A stretch of 64,000 nucleotides of DNA. Source: an uncultured Christensenella sp. GTDB taxonomy: Bacteria > Bacillota > Clostridia > Christensenellales > Borkfalkiaceae. Within the stretch, counting starts at the first letter, position 1; each line of letters opens with the position of its first letter. Below the pieces are notes generated by a model. The model had not been told where the DNA came from and did no database searches. It saw only the letters and a list, made by a program, of their open reading frames with translations. This document shows positions 9,739-18,761 of this stretch, one piece after another. A program made the position numbers and the translations under genes. The DNA is taken from positions 48,357 to 112,356 of the forward strand of contig CAJTPB010000003.1 in assembly GCA_910578065.1 (NCBI GenBank). Direction: 5' to 3'.

Positions 9739-10617
9739 GTGAACTATATCAAGACGAACGTTTCAAATATCGGCGATCCGTTTGTATTGTACGAAAACGG
9801 AAGTTATTATATGTATGCGACTTCTTCCGAAAAGGGATTTTTCGTATACCGCTCCGCCGATTTAACAAATTGGGAAAATTTGGGGCTGTGTTACCGCAAA
9901 GAAGAAAGCTGGGGCTTTATGGATTTTTGGGCGCCCGAAGTGATCAAGCGCAACGGAAAGTACGTTATGTTCTTTACGGCAAAAAGCCGCGCGCTGAACG
10001 CTTTGCGCACGGGGGTGGCGTTTGCCGATTCTCCGCAAGGACCTTTCCGCGATACGGGCGCGCCGCTGTTCGATTTCGGATACAGCACCATCGACGCAAG
10101 CCCTTATTTCGAAGGGGAAACGGGATACCTGTATTACGTGCGCGATTGCAGCGATAACGTAATAAACGGAACGCACACTTCGCAAATTTACGTTACCCGT
10201 TTAAGCGGCGATTTAACCTCGGTGCAGGGCGCGGGAAGAATGATCGCAACGCCCGATCGCCCTTGGGAACAGCGCAATCCCGAATGGCAGTGGAACGAAG
10301 GACCTTCGGTATTAAAACAGGGAAATCGGTACTACCTTACCTATTCGGTAAACTGTTTCGATTCGCGCGATTACAGCGTGGGGTACGCGGTATCCCATTC
10401 CCCCGAAGGGCCTTTTCAAAAGGCGGAAGAAAACCCCATTTTAAAGTATATCGACGGGGAAATATCCGGCCCCGGGCACAACAGCTTTTTTACCGATAAA
10501 GAGGGGAATTTGCGCGCGGCGTTCCACATTCACACCCATTACGAAAAACCTTCGGGCGACAGAACGGCGTGCATTTGTTCGGTGGCTTTCAAAGACGGAA
10601 AACTGAAATTCATATAA
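9739..10617 (+). CDS. GH43 family glycosidase without signal peptide
   Basis: This 292-aa single-domain GH43 enzyme starts at GTG 9739, one base after the previous stop, with AAAGGAG at 9725-9731. The acidic triad appears as Asp in IGDPFV, Asp in TIDASPY and Glu in NEGPSV; GPGHNS lies near the C-terminus. Its motifs are closer to those of the secreted GH43 at 3853 than to those of its direct neighbour, which suggests a different linkage preference. Last gene of the operon. Confidence 0.85.
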   Translation: MNYIKTNVSNIGDPFVLYENGSYYMYATSSEKGFFVYRSADLTNWENLGLCYRKEESWGFMDFWAPEVIKRNGKYVMFFTAKSRALNALRTGVAFADSPQGPFRDTGAPLFDFGYSTIDASPYFEGETGYLYYVRDCSDNVINGTHTSQIYVTRLSGDLTSVQGAGRMIATPDRPWEQRNPEWQWNEGPSVLKQGNRYYLTYSVNCFDSRDYSVGYAVSHSPEGPFQKAEENPILKYIDGEISGPGHNSFFTDKEGNLRAAFHIHTHYEKPSGDRTACICSVAFKDGKLKFI

Positions 10618-10648
10618 AGAAACGCGGCTTTATAAGCCGCGTTTCTTT
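10616..10648. terminator. Bidirectional terminator, 15-bp perfect stem
   Basis: A perfect 15-base stem (10616-10630 with 10634-10648) has a 3-base loop, a GC core (CGCGGCTT/AAGCCGCG) and A/T-rich feet on both sides. It overlaps the stop codons of both converging genes, so it ends the GH43 operon and the minus-strand lipoprotein transcript. Confidence 0.9.
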
Positions 10649-11273
10649 ATACCTGTAAAAATGTGACCGTGTCGCGATCGAATATCACGGATACGCTTTT
10701 ATCTTTAAAAGTCAAAGTAAAGCCGTTTTGCAGCGTTTGCTTTTCCCATATGTTTAAATAAAGCAAAACAGATTTTAATTGTTCAGAATCGGTATCGTAA
10801 ACAACGTCGAAACGGATTGTATCGTTTTCGTATTCTTTATATTTTCCCGTGCAGAGATAATAGGGGAAGGGAAAGCGAAAAGAAGCGTTTTCAACATAAA
10901 ATTCACATGAAATATCGTCGATTATTACAAAGTTTTCGTATTGTTTACTTGTGTTTTCAATAACTCGCAAAGAAAAAACGCCCGGTCTGTTTTGCAACGT
11001 AAAAAATCGGCAGTCGGCGACATAAAAAAATTCGGCGCCGCAATCGGCAACTTTTTGTACGATGATTTCTTCGCTGTCGTTTGTATAGTAGTCTGCTTTT
11101 CCGCAAAGGGATCTGCCGGGCGAATATGCAGGAACCCGTATAGGCAGCATTATTTTTTTATCGTCGTATATGGAAAGCAAGGATATTTCGTTTACCGCCT
11201 GTAATCCCGAGCAAGCGGCGCAAACGGCGCAACACAGCGCTAATAGAAAGGGAATAAATTTTTTCATTTTCAT
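10647..11273 (-). CDS. Small lipoprotein of unknown function
   Basis: This 208-aa protein has a short lysine-rich start, a hydrophobic segment and a lipobox (CAAC, Cys near 21), so it should be membrane-anchored outside the cell. The rest is a mixed beta-rich sequence with scattered cysteines (CGKADYY, DCGAEFF, CEFYV) and no family I recognise. It lies 18 bases after the DnaD-type gene and is probably co-transcribed with it, although nothing suggests a shared function. Confidence 0.7.
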   Translation of the reverse strand: MKMKKFIPFLLALCCAVCAACSGLQAVNEISLLSIYDDKKIMLPIRVPAYSPGRSLCGKADYYTNDSEEIIVQKVADCGAEFFYVADCRFFTLQNRPGVFSLRVIENTSKQYENFVIIDDISCEFYVENASFRFPFPYYLCTGKYKEYENDTIRFDVVYDTDSEQLKSVLLYLNIWEKQTLQNGFTLTFKDKSVSVIFDRDTVTFLQV

Positions 11274-11291
11274 ACCGAATTTTCCCTTTAA

Positions 11292-13007
11292 TTATTTATT
11301 ATAACAATCGCACATTCTGCCGTCGGGTAAAAAGCCCGTATCCGAACACTTTTTACAGGTATATGCGGGCGTAAAATCTTGTTCGGTCAAATGCAGTCTG
11401 TTTAGCGCGCTCGCTCGCTTGGCTCTCTGTTCGGAAAGCGCTTTTAAAAGATCGGGCATGCTTTCGGGCGAAAATACTTCTGCGCGCGCAAGTTCGATTT
11501 CGCCTTTGCGGATCGCCGCTTCCGCCGTGCGGAATGCTTCGTCGCCGTCTGCAATCGCTTTTGCCCGTTCCGCCCGCTCGTTTGCCTGCGCTTGCAATAC
11601 GGCGTAATAATGTTCTCTGTCGCTGCGCGCGTCCGCGGCGATCGCCGATTCGCTTTTGTACGTTTGAAAAGCCGTTTTCGCAGGGGAGGGGGATTGGGCG
11701 GGGATCTCTTCCGCGCGGAACACGCCCGTGCGCTTCCATTCGGAAAGCAGTTTGTTCATATAAGGCAGGGGGGCGGAAGCGTTCGCGCTTCGCTTTGCCG
11801 CTTCTAAAATCATATCGTCGGAAAAGTTCCAACACTTCCACGTTTCCGCCATGTCCAGCGCGGACTGCGTTTTTTTCACCACGCCGCACACCGATTGAAT
11901 GCTTTGCAGCAGGCGGAACTGCTTGTTTCGTTTTGCGCAGTATTCCGAAACGCCTTCGTAATCGACAACGCCTTCTGCATACAGCGTATCGATCAGCGCA
12001 TCCATTTCCGCAAAGCCGTAGCGTAGCTTAAAGCACAGGGCGGCAAGCAGAAGAAGGCTTTCTTCGTCGTATCCCCGTTCCAGCCATTTTTCGGCGTATT
12101 CTTCCGAAAAGGCGCGGGGGTTTTGAATTTTGATCCCCAATTTGGCGCCCACCTTAAATACGGCGCTTGCAAGTTCTTCCCGCCTTGCAAGGTATTGCTT
12201 CGCTTCCGACGCGGTATGCGCATTTTTTTCGTGCAGTTCGGTCACTAATTGATCGAGCGTGGCGAGCGTTCCCTTTTTTAAGGCGGAAGCGCACAGGTAC
12301 ACGGCGCGCAGGTCGGTGCCGTAATTCTGCCATTTTTCGAGCAGGGCGTAATCGTCGTCTTGCGGTTTGCGGAAAATGCCCATCAGCGTAAAAATGCGCG
12401 AAAGTTCTTTTTCGTGCGCGTTAAAGTCGGCAAGTTCGCGTTCTACCTGCTCATATGTAAATTTGCGCTCTTCGCACAGCTTTTTCGCTTTATTTAATAT
12501 ATGCGCCGAAGTCAGCTTGTCGCCGTCTTTTTTAACGCAGTATTCCGAAACGAGCAAAAAGGCTTGCTGTTCTATGGGGTTGTTTTCTAAAAATTCGAGA
12601 ATGCGCTGCATTTCGTACGGCTTAAACGCTTTGCCCGCCTTTTGCAGCTGTTTGTAAAATTCGCGGTTGAATTCCGCGTATTTTTCCGCGCGCACGGGCT
12701 TTGGTTTTCCCACCGCGGAATTTACGGGCAGATACTGCACGTAAAGCGGCTCGCGCGAAAGAATGTGAACAAGGTCGCATTCTTCCCAAAAGGAAAAAAT
12801 TTCGATCAGCCGTTCTTTTTCGATTTTCAGCAATTTCGCGCAGGAATCCCCGTCGAAATCTTCCGCGCATTGGCATAGGTACAAGCCGTATAAATAAACG
12901 CGCACGGCGTCGCCGTCCGCTTGCGGCAGGTATTTGGTAATAAATTGGTTTTCCACGCTCGTAAACATATTCGCGGAAAATTCTTTTGAAAAGGTGCTGA
13001 ATGCCAT
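11292..13007 (-). CDS. DnaD-domain replication protein with a DnaC-like zinc tail
   Basis: This 571-aa protein is a DnaD-type primosomal protein. The N-terminal part (KEFSANMFTSVENQF) resembles the winged-helix start of Clostridial DnaD homologues. One DnaD-like helical domain lies near 125-195 and a second near 395-435 (DDMILEAAKR...YMNKLLSEW). The last 25 residues hold CKKCSDTGF and CDCYN, the four-cysteine pattern normally found near the N-terminus of DnaC/DnaI helicase loaders. The AAA+ ATPase that should follow is absent; the next gene is a lipoprotein. The start at 13007 was chosen because upstream residues overlap the promoter. It should help load the DnaB helicase (gene at 24936). Confidence 0.75.
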   Translation of the reverse strand: MAFSTFSKEFSANMFTSVENQFITKYLPQADGDAVRVYLYGLYLCQCAEDFDGDSCAKLLKIEKERLIEIFSFWEECDLVHILSREPLYVQYLPVNSAVGKPKPVRAEKYAEFNREFYKQLQKAGKAFKPYEMQRILEFLENNPIEQQAFLLVSEYCVKKDGDKLTSAHILNKAKKLCEERKFTYEQVERELADFNAHEKELSRIFTLMGIFRKPQDDDYALLEKWQNYGTDLRAVYLCASALKKGTLATLDQLVTELHEKNAHTASEAKQYLARREELASAVFKVGAKLGIKIQNPRAFSEEYAEKWLERGYDEESLLLLAALCFKLRYGFAEMDALIDTLYAEGVVDYEGVSEYCAKRNKQFRLLQSIQSVCGVVKKTQSALDMAETWKCWNFSDDMILEAAKRSANASAPLPYMNKLLSEWKRTGVFRAEEIPAQSPSPAKTAFQTYKSESAIAADARSDREHYYAVLQAQANERAERAKAIADGDEAFRTAEAAIRKGEIELARAEVFSPESMPDLLKALSEQRAKRASALNRLHLTEQDFTPAYTCKKCSDTGFLPDGRMCDCYNK

Positions 13008-13028
13008 TGCGCTACTCCGAGTATCCGC

Positions 13029-13057
13029 TTGCTTTTTTCCGCAAGCCGTTGTATAAT
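13029..13057 (+). promoter_or_regulatory. Promoter for sbcDC
   Basis: TTGCTT (13029-13034), a 17-base spacer and TATAAT (13052-13057) form a strong vegetative promoter about 77 bases before the sbcD start codon. Its -10 box directly abuts the -10 box of the opposite-strand promoter. Confidence 0.7.
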
Positions 13058-13086
13058 AGTATATCATACCGTAAGCGCAAATGCAA
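13058..13086 (-). promoter_or_regulatory. Divergent promoter for the DnaD-type gene
   Basis: On the minus strand TTGCAT (13081-13086), a 17-base spacer and TATACT (13058-13063) lie about 50 bases before the start codon at 13007. The leader then contains an inverted repeat, GCTTGC/GCAAGC (13028-13033 with 13042-13047). Confidence 0.65.
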
Positions 13087-13133
13087 AGCCTTTTGCGCGG
13101 ATTGGAAAATTTTGATTGCTGTACGGCGGAAAA

Positions 13134-14291
13134 ATGAATCTTCTTCACACTTCCGACTGGCATGTCGGAAAACGGTTAATGGAACGGGAACGCCTTCAAG
13201 AGCAGATTGCGGCGCTTGACGAAATCGCATTGCTTTGCGAGCGCGAAAACGTTTCCGTCGTCCTCGTCGCGGGGGACGTATTCGATACCTATCTGCCCTC
13301 GTCCGAGGCGGAGGAGGTATTTTTCCGTGCCGTAAAGAAAATCGCGGGGGAAAACCGCGCGGTCGTTCTGATAAGTGGCAATCACGACGACGGCGTGCGC
13401 CTTTCCGCTTCCGCTCCTCTTGCCGAAGAGCAGGGCATTTATATTATAGGCAACAGAAGGCGTCCTTTCCGCACGGGGGGCGATCGCCCCGTACGCGCGG
13501 TGGAATCGGGCGAAGGGTATTTGATCTTGCAAAACGAAGCGGGGGAGCGCGTTTATATCAACGCGCTGCCTTATCCCAACGAAGCGCGCTTCCGCGAAGA
13601 AAAGACGGAAGAAACGTATGCGGAAAAAACCGCCCGTTGGATCGCGGCGGGGGATCGCGCGTATCGCAAAGATATGCCGCACGTTCTGCTCTCGCACCTG
13701 TTTGTCGCGGGGGGCAGAACAAGCGAAAGCGAGCGGGATATCGATTTGGGCGGGGCGCGCGCGGTGCCTTTGCGCAGTTTGCCCGTTTGCGGCTACGTTG
13801 CGCTCGGTCATTTGCACCGCATGCAGAAGCTGGGGGAAAACGTTTATTACAGCGGATCGCCGCTTGCTTATTCGTTCGACGAAGCGGAAAACGACAACTG
13901 CGTGCTGCTGTTAAAAACAAAGGGGGCTGAAATAAGCGAAGTGCGCCCTATTTCGCTTATTTCCGGCAAAAAGTTGGTGCGCTTGCAGGCGAACGGGGTG
14001 CAGAGCGCGCTGGAATTGCTTCCCCGATACGAAAATTGTTTGATCGAACTTACGCTGTTTTTAAAAAGCCCGCTTACCACGGCGGAAACGCAATCCCTCC
14101 GCGAGTGCAACGAAGGGCTGGTTTCGCTGATCGCGCGCGTCGAAAGCGCGCAGGGCGAGGGGGAAGCGGTGCGCCGTTCCGCCCTTTCTACCGAACAGCT
14201 TTTTACGCAGTTTTATCTTTCCCTTTACGGCAGCGAGCCGGAAGCGCGGTTAAAAACGGAGTTTCTTTCTCTGTTGGAGGAAAACGCATGA
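13134..14291 (+). CDS. sbcD: Exonuclease SbcCD subunit D
   Basis: This 385-aa Mre11-type metallophosphatase is the nuclease subunit of SbcCD, which processes hairpins and blocked double-strand ends. The phosphoesterase motifs are in order: TSDWHVGK, AGDVFDTY, SGNHDDG, LLSHLF and LGHLHR. The ATG at 13134 follows GGCGGA; an in-frame TTG at 13116 has no good ribosome site. It overlaps sbcC by four bases (ATGA), indicating coupled translation. Confidence 0.93.
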   Translation: MNLLHTSDWHVGKRLMERERLQEQIAALDEIALLCERENVSVVLVAGDVFDTYLPSSEAEEVFFRAVKKIAGENRAVVLISGNHDDGVRLSASAPLAEEQGIYIIGNRRRPFRTGGDRPVRAVESGEGYLILQNEAGERVYINALPYPNEARFREEKTEETYAEKTARWIAAGDRAYRKDMPHVLLSHLFVAGGRTSESERDIDLGGARAVPLRSLPVCGYVALGHLHRMQKLGENVYYSGSPLAYSFDEAENDNCVLLLKTKGAEISEVRPISLISGKKLVRLQANGVQSALELLPRYENCLIELTLFLKSPLTTAETQSLRECNEGLVSLIARVESAQGEGEAVRRSALSTEQLFTQFYLSLYGSEPEARLKTEFLSLLEENA

Positions 14292-16867
14292 AACCCGTTT
14301 ATTTGGAATTTTGCGGCATAAACTCTTTTTCCGAACGCGCGCAAATCGACTTCGAATCGCTGTTAAGTTACGGGCTGTTCGGCGTTTTCGGCGATACCGG
14401 TTCGGGAAAAAGCACCATTTTAGACTGCATCGGTTTTGCCTTATACGGCGACGTAGCGCGTTCGCGTTCGGGCAGTATCGCCGATATCATCAATTATAAG
14501 GCGGATCGCGCGTTCGTCAACTTCGAGTTTTATATTGCATACGAAGGAAAGCGCAGGCTGTTCCGCGCCGAGCGGGAGATTAAGCGGAAAAACGCCGCGC
14601 AGTCTGCCCGCGTATACGAAAAGACGGAGGGCGCTTTGCTTGCGCTTGCCGAGGGGGTGCGCGACTGCAACGCGCTGTTAAAGCGGATCGTAGGGCTGGA
14701 ACAGCGCGATTTCGAAAAGTGCATCGCTTTGCCGCAAGGCGAGTTTGCGCAGTTCGTGCGGGCGCCCCGCGGCGAACGGCTGAAACTCGTTTCCCGCCTG
14801 TTCGGCTTGGAAGAGTACGGCGAACGGCTTTCTAAAAAGGTGAACGGCAGATACGCCGAATATCAGCGCGAGCGGGATATTTTGCAGGCGAAATTGGAAC
14901 CGTTTGCGGAAATCACGGAAGAGGAAAACCGCAAAATAGAAAGTCGGATCGCGGAAGGGGAAAAGAAAGAGGTAGCCGTACGCGCCGCGCTTGCAAACGC
15001 GCGCGCGGAAGAAAAACGCGTAACTTCTTTGTTCGAAAAGGGGCAAGAGGCGGAAAAAATCGCTTTACGCCTTGCGGAAACGGAAGAGGTTCGCGCCGAA
15101 ACGGAAGTTTTAAAGGGGGAACTTTCCCGCCTGGAACACGCTTCGGCGGTCGTTACGGCGCAAAAAGAAGAAAAAGCCGCGCGTGCGCGTGCGGAAGAAG
15201 CGGCGGCGGAATTTCAGCGGCGGCAGTTGCGCCTTACGGCGGCGGAAACGGCGGCGGAACAGGCAAAAAAGGGTTGGAATGCGGAAGCGGCGGACGAGGA
15301 AATTTTAAAACTTTCCCGCCTACGCGCGCAGGCGGAACAAGCCGCCGCGGCGGAGAAAAAAATTGCCCTGTGCGAACAAAAACTTTCTGCGGCGCGCGCC
15401 GCTTACGCGCAGGAAAAAAAGGCGTTCGGGGAATTTTCGTACAAGGCGGAAAAAACGCAGATCGAAGAAAAGCTGCGGCAGTTGGGCGGGGGGGATTTTT
15501 TAAACTTCCTCGAAGAGCGCGCAAAAGGGCAGCTGCTGCGCGGCGAATATGCGCAGTTTGCAAACGAGCTGCGCGGTTTGACCCAAAAGCACCCCGTAAT
15601 AGAAGGTGATACGCGCCCTATGATCGAGCGGTATTCCCGCCTTTCGGAAGGGGATAATTCCGATTTCGCGCAATTGCGCGCGCAGTTTGAAGCGGGGCAG
15701 AAAGAGCGGGATGCGCTGCAACAGGCGCTGCTTGATTTGGAAAAGCGCAACGGGAAGTACGCGGCGCATTGCGAAAAATTGCAGCGGCTGCAAGCGGACG
15801 GCGAACGCTTGAAAGAAGAGATTGCAGAGCTTTTAAAAGAGCGGAAAGAAACGGATCTTACGCTTGCCCAAGCGGAAAAAGCGCTTGCCGAAAAACAGCG
15901 GGAAAAGCGCGAAAAAGCGGCGGAGATCGAACGGACAGTCGCGCAGGCGGCGGAAGCGCGTTCGCAGTATGCGGCGGCGCAGGCGGCGAAAGGGGCGGCG
16001 GAAGAAGCGCTTTTCGCAAGCATAAAGAAGTTGGAAGAGGTTTGCTTTGCGGGCGCGTTTCAAACGGCGGAAGAGGCCGTGCGCTTAACCGAAAAATACG
16101 GCGACGCGCAGCAAGCGCGCGCCCGCGTGGAACGGTTCGAAAAAGAGCGGGCGGCGTTGAACGCGCGCTACGAAGAACTGACGAAAGAAAATTTATCGGA
16201 AGGGTCGCAAGAAAAGCTATCCGCCGTTCGGGAATTGCTGAGCGCGCGGGAAGCGGAAACGGAAGCGCACGCGCGCGAACTTGCCCTGTTAAAAGCGGAA
16301 ATCGAGCGCAAAAAGAAAGATTTCGAAAAAAAATGCGCGCTCGAAAAGCAATATGCGGCAGCTTTCGAAAATGCGCAGCTGTACGAACGGCTGAAAAAGC
16401 TGCTCGACGGCAATAAATTTATGGAATACGTTGCGGAAGAGTATTTGCAGACGGTTGCGCTCAGCGCAAGCGGCAGGCTGCTTTCGCTTACGGACGGAAG
16501 ATACTTTCTGCGTTACGACGGCGGGTTCGCCGTGGGGGATAATTTCGACGGCGGCGCGCCGCGCGGGGTGCACACCCTTTCGGGCGGGGAAACCTTTCTT
16601 GTTTCCCTTTCCCTCGCGCTTGCGTTAAGCGCGGAGATTTGCGCGCGATCCCTTCGTCCGATCGAGTTTTTCTTCCTCGACGAAGGATTCGGCACGTTAG
16701 ACGAACGGCTGGTCGATACGGTAATGGACAGTTTGGAAAAATTGAAAAACGAACATTTTTCCATCGGCATTATTTCCCATGTGGAAGAATTGAAGCACAG
16801 AATCGACCGTAAACTTACGGTCGTAAAGGCGAACGAAAAACACGGTTCGCAAATACAGTCGGATTGA
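14288..16867 (+). CDS. sbcC: Exonuclease SbcCD subunit C (short, no zinc hook seen)
   Basis: This 859-aa SMC-like ATPase is the partner of SbcD. Walker A is GDTGSGKST near residue 37; the signature LSGGETFLVS and the Walker B FFFLDEGFGTLD are near the C-terminus. The middle is Ala/Glu/Lys-rich coiled coil. It is shorter than typical SbcC (about 1000-1050 aa) and I find no CxxC at the coiled-coil apex, so it may lack the zinc hook. The start overlaps the sbcD stop. Confidence 0.93.
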   Translation: MKPVYLEFCGINSFSERAQIDFESLLSYGLFGVFGDTGSGKSTILDCIGFALYGDVARSRSGSIADIINYKADRAFVNFEFYIAYEGKRRLFRAEREIKRKNAAQSARVYEKTEGALLALAEGVRDCNALLKRIVGLEQRDFEKCIALPQGEFAQFVRAPRGERLKLVSRLFGLEEYGERLSKKVNGRYAEYQRERDILQAKLEPFAEITEEENRKIESRIAEGEKKEVAVRAALANARAEEKRVTSLFEKGQEAEKIALRLAETEEVRAETEVLKGELSRLEHASAVVTAQKEEKAARARAEEAAAEFQRRQLRLTAAETAAEQAKKGWNAEAADEEILKLSRLRAQAEQAAAAEKKIALCEQKLSAARAAYAQEKKAFGEFSYKAEKTQIEEKLRQLGGGDFLNFLEERAKGQLLRGEYAQFANELRGLTQKHPVIEGDTRPMIERYSRLSEGDNSDFAQLRAQFEAGQKERDALQQALLDLEKRNGKYAAHCEKLQRLQADGERLKEEIAELLKERKETDLTLAQAEKALAEKQREKREKAAEIERTVAQAAEARSQYAAAQAAKGAAEEALFASIKKLEEVCFAGAFQTAEEAVRLTEKYGDAQQARARVERFEKERAALNARYEELTKENLSEGSQEKLSAVRELLSAREAETEAHARELALLKAEIERKKKDFEKKCALEKQYAAAFENAQLYERLKKLLDGNKFMEYVAEEYLQTVALSASGRLLSLTDGRYFLRYDGGFAVGDNFDGGAPRGVHTLSGGETFLVSLSLALALSAEICARSLRPIEFFFLDEGFGTLDERLVDTVMDSLEKLKNEHFSIGIISHVEELKHRIDRKLTVVKANEKHGSQIQSD

Positions 16868-16875
16868 GGTAAACT

Positions 16876-18564
16876 ATGGCAAAAACGATTTTAACGCCCA
16901 TCACGCTTTGGAAAGATTTCGACGATAGTCTTCCTTTAAACGAAGAGATCGTAAGCGAAAAGCAATCGGAAAAGTTCGATTGCAAAGAAGCGTATTTTTA
17001 CGGACGTCAAACGGCAAAAGCGCGCGTAAAAATCTTTTCCCGCTTTTTTACGCCCAAGGGTGCGGAAGAATATCCCGCCGTTATGGTGCTGTTCGAAGCG
17101 GGGCTTCCTACCGATATGAATTTCGTGCGGTATTTGATCGAGCGCGGATACGGCGTTTTATGCGTGGATTACTGCGGCGACGACGGAACGGAAACGCACA
17201 CCGTATACCCTGCCGATATCGATTACGCCAACTATGCCCGCGCGGGCAAGGCGCTTACGCGCGCCGAAGAAACGGCAAAAGAAACCAGCTGGTACGAATG
17301 GGCGGCGGTGGCGCGCTACGGCGTGAAATATCTGCGCGCGCAGCCGCGCGTTACCAAGGCGGGCTGTATCGGCATGCGCACGGGCGGGGAAGTTCTTTGG
17401 AAGATCGCGCCCTTCGCGCCCGTAGACTGTATGATTTCCGTTTGCGCGGCGGGCTGGCTTGCCTATCAGGGCGAGGGCAGATTCGGCAACGACGGGATCA
17501 AAACGTTCGACGAAGAACGCCACCGCTTTATCGCGGGCGTGGAATCGCAAAGTTACGCGCCCTATTGCGCGTGCCCAGTTTTGCTGCTGTGCGCCGTAAA
17601 CGATAAAAAGTACAACAGCGACAGGGTTTACGATACCTTTCAGCAGATCAATCCTCAAACGGAAAAGGCCATTTTGTTTTCCGCGCGCGGAAGCGGACTT
17701 ATGGGGTCGCGCTCGTTGGTCGATTTGAATTTGTTTTTGGATAAACATTTAAAAGATCGTTGGATCTATATCAGCAAGCCCATCGGAATCTCGTTCGGGG
17801 AGGATGAAAACGGCAACTTGATCGCAAAAGGGGTGTTCGACGCAGACGGCGACATGCAGGAATGCGGCATTTTCTATACGGAAGAAATCGAAAATTACCG
17901 CGCCCGCGATTGGACGCGCGTCCTTGCGACGGAAGACGACGTAGAAGAAAATACGTTTACCTGTCCGATCAATGTGTTCGAGGGCAGTTCGCGCGTGCTT
18001 GCCTATTCGTTTGCGCGCTATACCAACGGGTTCAGCGTTACATCTAAAATACAGGAATTCGCCGTTGCCAAACGGTATAACAACACGGCGGGCAAAAGCC
18101 GCATTCTGTACTCGTGCGACGACGAATTAAACGGATTTCTGCCCTATCGCCAGCGTTCGCGCGCCGTTGCCGACTGCTTTGTTGCGGGCGGAAGGGAAAG
18201 CGCGAAAATGCTTCCCGGTTACGGCGGGATCTTGGGAATTTCCTGCGAGGTAGGGTTGCTTTCTTACCGCCCCGGGGAAGAGCGTTACCGCGCGCCTGCG
18301 GGCGTCGAATTGCAGTTCGACGCATACTGCCGAACGGACGCGGTTTGCAAAGTTTCGTTTTTGTATAAAGATAAGGAGTACGGGCAGCTGATCTACACCT
18401 GCGAACAGAGGATCGAAGGGGGCGGCAGGTGGAAAAAAGTGAACATGCGCGCAAACGAATTTAAAACGGATACGGGCGTATCCCTTTCCGATTTTACGCG
18501 CGTGTACGCCGTTGTGTTCGACAGCGACGGCGAAATGCTGTTCAACAATATTATATGGCTATGA
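16876..18564 (+). CDS. Alpha/beta-hydrolase-fold protein with degenerate catalytic site
   Basis: This 562-aa protein has an alpha/beta-hydrolase core (about 60-290). The YPAVMVLFEAG strand, the RGYGVLCVDYCG turn and the nucleophile elbow are visible, but the elbow reads GMRTGG (166-171) where GxSxG is expected, so the nucleophile position is Arg168. The usual late catalytic His is also not evident. A second beta-rich domain of unknown family follows (about 300-562). It starts 8 bases after sbcC. It is probably not a working esterase; a binding or structural role is inference only. Confidence 0.6.
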   Translation: MAKTILTPITLWKDFDDSLPLNEEIVSEKQSEKFDCKEAYFYGRQTAKARVKIFSRFFTPKGAEEYPAVMVLFEAGLPTDMNFVRYLIERGYGVLCVDYCGDDGTETHTVYPADIDYANYARAGKALTRAEETAKETSWYEWAAVARYGVKYLRAQPRVTKAGCIGMRTGGEVLWKIAPFAPVDCMISVCAAGWLAYQGEGRFGNDGIKTFDEERHRFIAGVESQSYAPYCACPVLLLCAVNDKKYNSDRVYDTFQQINPQTEKAILFSARGSGLMGSRSLVDLNLFLDKHLKDRWIYISKPIGISFGEDENGNLIAKGVFDADGDMQECGIFYTEEIENYRARDWTRVLATEDDVEENTFTCPINVFEGSSRVLAYSFARYTNGFSVTSKIQEFAVAKRYNNTAGKSRILYSCDDELNGFLPYRQRSRAVADCFVAGGRESAKMLPGYGGILGISCEVGLLSYRPGEERYRAPAGVELQFDAYCRTDAVCKVSFLYKDKEYGQLIYTCEQRIEGGGRWKKVNMRANEFKTDTGVSLSDFTRVYAVVFDSDGEMLFNNIIWL

Positions 18565-18761
18565 ATTTAGGCGACCGCGTGCAAACGAAAAAGCCGCACC
18601 CTTGCGGGGGGAACGAGTGGGAGATCGTGCGCACGGGGGCGGACTACAAAATAAAATGTTTAACCTGCGGGCGGGTGGTAATGCTCACCCCCGACGAATT
18701 GAAAAAGCGGGTAAAAAAACTGTTAAGGAGCGCAAATGAATCAACTGAAACGACCTCGTAA
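18555..18761 (+). CDS. DUF951 family protein
   Basis: This small protein of 66-68 aa carries the DUF951 signature KKPHPCGGNEWE and KCLTCGRVV, with cysteines that could bind zinc. Two starts are possible: ATG 18555 and ATG 18561; the latter makes the typical ATGA overlap with the previous stop. The 3' end overlaps the signal-peptidase gene by 26 bases in another frame. Function is unknown; the family is widespread in Firmicutes. Confidence 0.85.
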   Translation: MAMNLGDRVQTKKPHPCGGNEWEIVRTGADYKIKCLTCGRVVMLTPDELKKRVKKLLRSANESTETTS

